Shown piece by piece: positions 4,791 through 5,865 of a DNA stretch of 5,865 nt. The notes below the pieces were generated by a model. The model saw only the letters and a program-made list of their open reading frames with translations, ran no database searches and was not told where the DNA came from. Each line of letters starts with the position of its first letter. Position 1 is the stretch's first letter. This DNA comes from Actinomycetota bacterium (GTDB taxonomy: Bacteria > Actinomycetota > Actinomycetes > Nanopelagicales > Nanopelagicaceae). The stretch covers positions 1 through 5,865 of the forward strand of contig CANCUC010000058.1 in NCBI GenBank assembly GCA_947381255.1, in the 5' to 3' direction. The position numbers and the translations under genes were made by a program.

Positions 4791-5405
4791 ATGCGCACTC
4801 TTGCTCGAATCTTGCCGCTTGCCAAGGTTCTAGGCGTTGGCTCAATCCTCGCTACTTCCCTGTTTTTTACCCTGATCGGGGCGACATCTGCGCAGGCAAA
4901 TAGCATTGTGGCATCTGTGCCGGCCGTGGGTGCGGTGCTCTCTGCGGCCCCAAATGCTGTCTCAGTAACTGCGGCATCCACTCTTCTCGCTGATGGAAAT
5001 AGTTTGACCGTTACAGATCCCAACGGAGCACAAGTCGATGATGGCTCTCTTACGATTTCAGATACGACTGCAGTAGTCGGACTCAAACCATTGACTGCAA
5101 CTGGAATTTATACAGTTAGTTACACCCTCTTAAGTGCAACCGATGATCCACTTACAGGTTCATACACATTTCTCTATAACGCACCGGCAGTTGTGACATC
5201 GCAGTCGGCCGCTCCCTCTCCAACAAGTACCTCAATTTCGATTCCCAAGAAGAGTGGCGGTAGTTCTGCTGCCAGCGTCACGGTGCTGGTCTTTGTCGGA
5301 CTTGCAACAATCGTTGCATTATTTCTGCTCTGGTACGCACGAATGATTTGGAAGCAATCGCGAAAAGCGCGCAGACGTCGCGCACATGATCGTGGCTCCA
5401 AATAA
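4791..5405 (+). CDS. CopC-domain protein, secreted and membrane-anchored, lacking the usual copper ligands
   Basis: Numbering is from the ATG at 4791 (204 residues). AAGGG (4780-4784) lies 6 nt before this ATG, and MRTLARILPLAKVLGVGSIL makes a good signal peptide with an AQA cleavage site (36/37). An in-frame ATG at 4746 would add 15 residues not needed for export. The mature part is a CopC-type beta-sandwich (37-131): SVPAVGAVLSAAPNAVSV matches the family opening, LTVTDPNGAQVDDG the middle, and GIYTVSYTLLSATDDPLTGSYTFLY the end. A Ser/Pro/Thr linker (about 131-160), one membrane helix (about 163-182) and a basic cytoplasmic tail (KQSRKARRRR) follow, as in Gram-positive CopC proteins. CopC normally binds Cu(II) through the N-terminal His and the Asp/His of a DGHP motif. 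Here these positions are Asn37 and TDDP, so copper binding is doubtful. A CopD-like gene follows after 2 bp, so the two are surely an operon. Confidence 0.88.
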   Translation: MRTLARILPLAKVLGVGSILATSLFFTLIGATSAQANSIVASVPAVGAVLSAAPNAVSVTAASTLLADGNSLTVTDPNGAQVDDGSLTISDTTAVVGLKPLTATGIYTVSYTLLSATDDPLTGSYTFLYNAPAVVTSQSAAPSPTSTSISIPKKSGGSSAASVTVLVFVGLATIVALFLLWYARMIWKQSRKARRRRAHDRGSK

Positions 5406-5407
5406 TT

Positions 5408-5865
5408 GTGTTGCCCGTAGCTAAAGATCTCTTTCTCTTTGCAATTATTGGCTCAGTTGGACTGCTCTACGCCATCGGGTTCTTACTAAGAGAAGAGCGC
5501 GGAAAATTATCCGTTGAATCAGCGAAGGTAAAGAAGATAGCGCTTCGCCTTACCTTGATCTGGGTTCTGCTAGTAATTGCTAATTCGATTATCGAACTCG
5601 CCAACATTTTGGGTGGCACCATTTCTGATGCTTTAAATCTCAACGCCTGGTGGTCCTTCTTAACGACCACAAGTGTTGGGCGCGATTACATTTTTCAATA
5701 TCTCATGGGAATTCTTGCGATCTGGCTCATCGCACGATCGAAAAAAGTCGGTGCCATCTACTTTGCACTTGGCGTCACCATGTTGGCTCTACTTATCCCA
5801 ATATTTCAAAGCCACCCAGCTAGCGCTGGAAATCATGGATTGGCAATTGGCTCACTCTTCTTCCA
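5408..5865 (+). CDS. CopD-like copper-resistance membrane protein, N-terminal part (runs off right edge)
   Basis: The frame begins at GTG 5408, two bases after the CopC-like stop, and stays open for 152 codons plus two bases to the edge. TTG at 5411 is the only close alternative. There is no clear Shine-Dalgarno, so translation is probably coupled to the upstream gene. Hydrophobic segments are visible at about 8-27, 48-68, 95-110 and 114-133, with a charged cytoplasmic-type loop between the first two (REERGKLSVESAKVKK). The segment SHPASAGNHGLAIGSLFF (135-152) carries H136 and H143 in the arrangement seen in CopD-family proteins, where such histidines are thought to take part in copper handling or transfer across the membrane. 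The rest of the CopD domain lies beyond the window. A fused CtaG-like domain, frequent in actinobacteria, cannot be judged. The call rests mainly on the His motif, the membrane topology and the CopC neighbour. Confidence 0.8.
   Translation, partial: MLPVAKDLFLFAIIGSVGLLYAIGFLLREERGKLSVESAKVKKIALRLTLIWVLLVIANSIIELANILGGTISDALNLNAWWSFLTTTSVGRDYIFQYLMGILAIWLIARSKKVGAIYFALGVTMLALLIPIFQSHPASAGNHGLAIGSLFF

Noticed and set aside
4652..5086. 144-codon minus-strand open frame covering the FmdB start and the CopC-like gene
   Set aside because: It overlaps two real genes, one in another frame of the same strand and one on the opposite strand, and shows no motif or ribosome site.
1..5865. CRISPR array, insertion sequence, prophage or toxin-antitoxin pair
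   Set aside because: No regularly spaced repeats, terminal inverted repeats with transposase, phage genes or toxin folds were found. The small ORF next to TetR has no partner resembling a toxin.

Overview
This window looks like chromosomal DNA of a moderate-GC actinobacterium. A freshwater, streamlined lineage of the Ca. Nanopelagicales type is my guess. The guess rests on gene style: an MMPL transporter ending in an NWWAP-type tail, an actinobacterial FmdB zinc ribbon ending GVVFKGGGFYKTDSR, and a CopC/CopD pair with a C-terminally anchored CopC. Other supports are GTG starts, very tight gene packing and several starts that look leaderless. No mobile element, CRISPR array or phage gene is visible, and no gap exceeds about 150 bp.

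Layout. Positions 1-430 (minus strand) hold the N-terminal 143 codons of an unrecognised secreted protein with a clear signal peptide; the rest lies off the left edge. A 146-bp gap follows, carrying its structured leader and the promoter side of a tRNA-Arg(CCU) gene (577-649, plus). One base later comes the stop codon of purU (651-1478, minus, formyltetrahydrofolate deformylase), so tRNA and purU converge with no room for a terminator between them. Upstream of purU on the same strand is an MMPL/RND transporter (1527-3626, minus). The 48-bp gap between the two is almost filled by a 19-bp-arm inverted repeat that includes the purU start codon.

Divergent from the transporter is a TetR-family regulator (3719-4345, plus). 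The 92-bp region between them has a near-consensus promoter for the transporter and two related operator-like palindromes, one on the -35 and one on the -10/start region. This is the picture of a self-contained repressor/efflux module. The regulator overlaps a 38-residue acidic small ORF (4342-4458) by 4 bp, which is too short for usual ORF calling.

An FmdB-type zinc ribbon gene (4498-4698, minus) converges on that small ORF and is divergent from a CopC-like secreted, membrane-anchored protein (4791-5405, plus). A CopD-like membrane protein (5408 to the right edge, plus) follows after 2 bp. The CopC-like protein keeps the family fold signature but lacks the residues that normally bind Cu(II), so its role as a copper carrier is doubtful.

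The most interesting points are the start-codon-containing hairpin of purU, the double operator of the TetR/MMPL pair, the coupled small ORF, the metal-ligand-free CopC, and the recurring -10-like hexamers 6-7 nt from start codons. I see no wholly new system.
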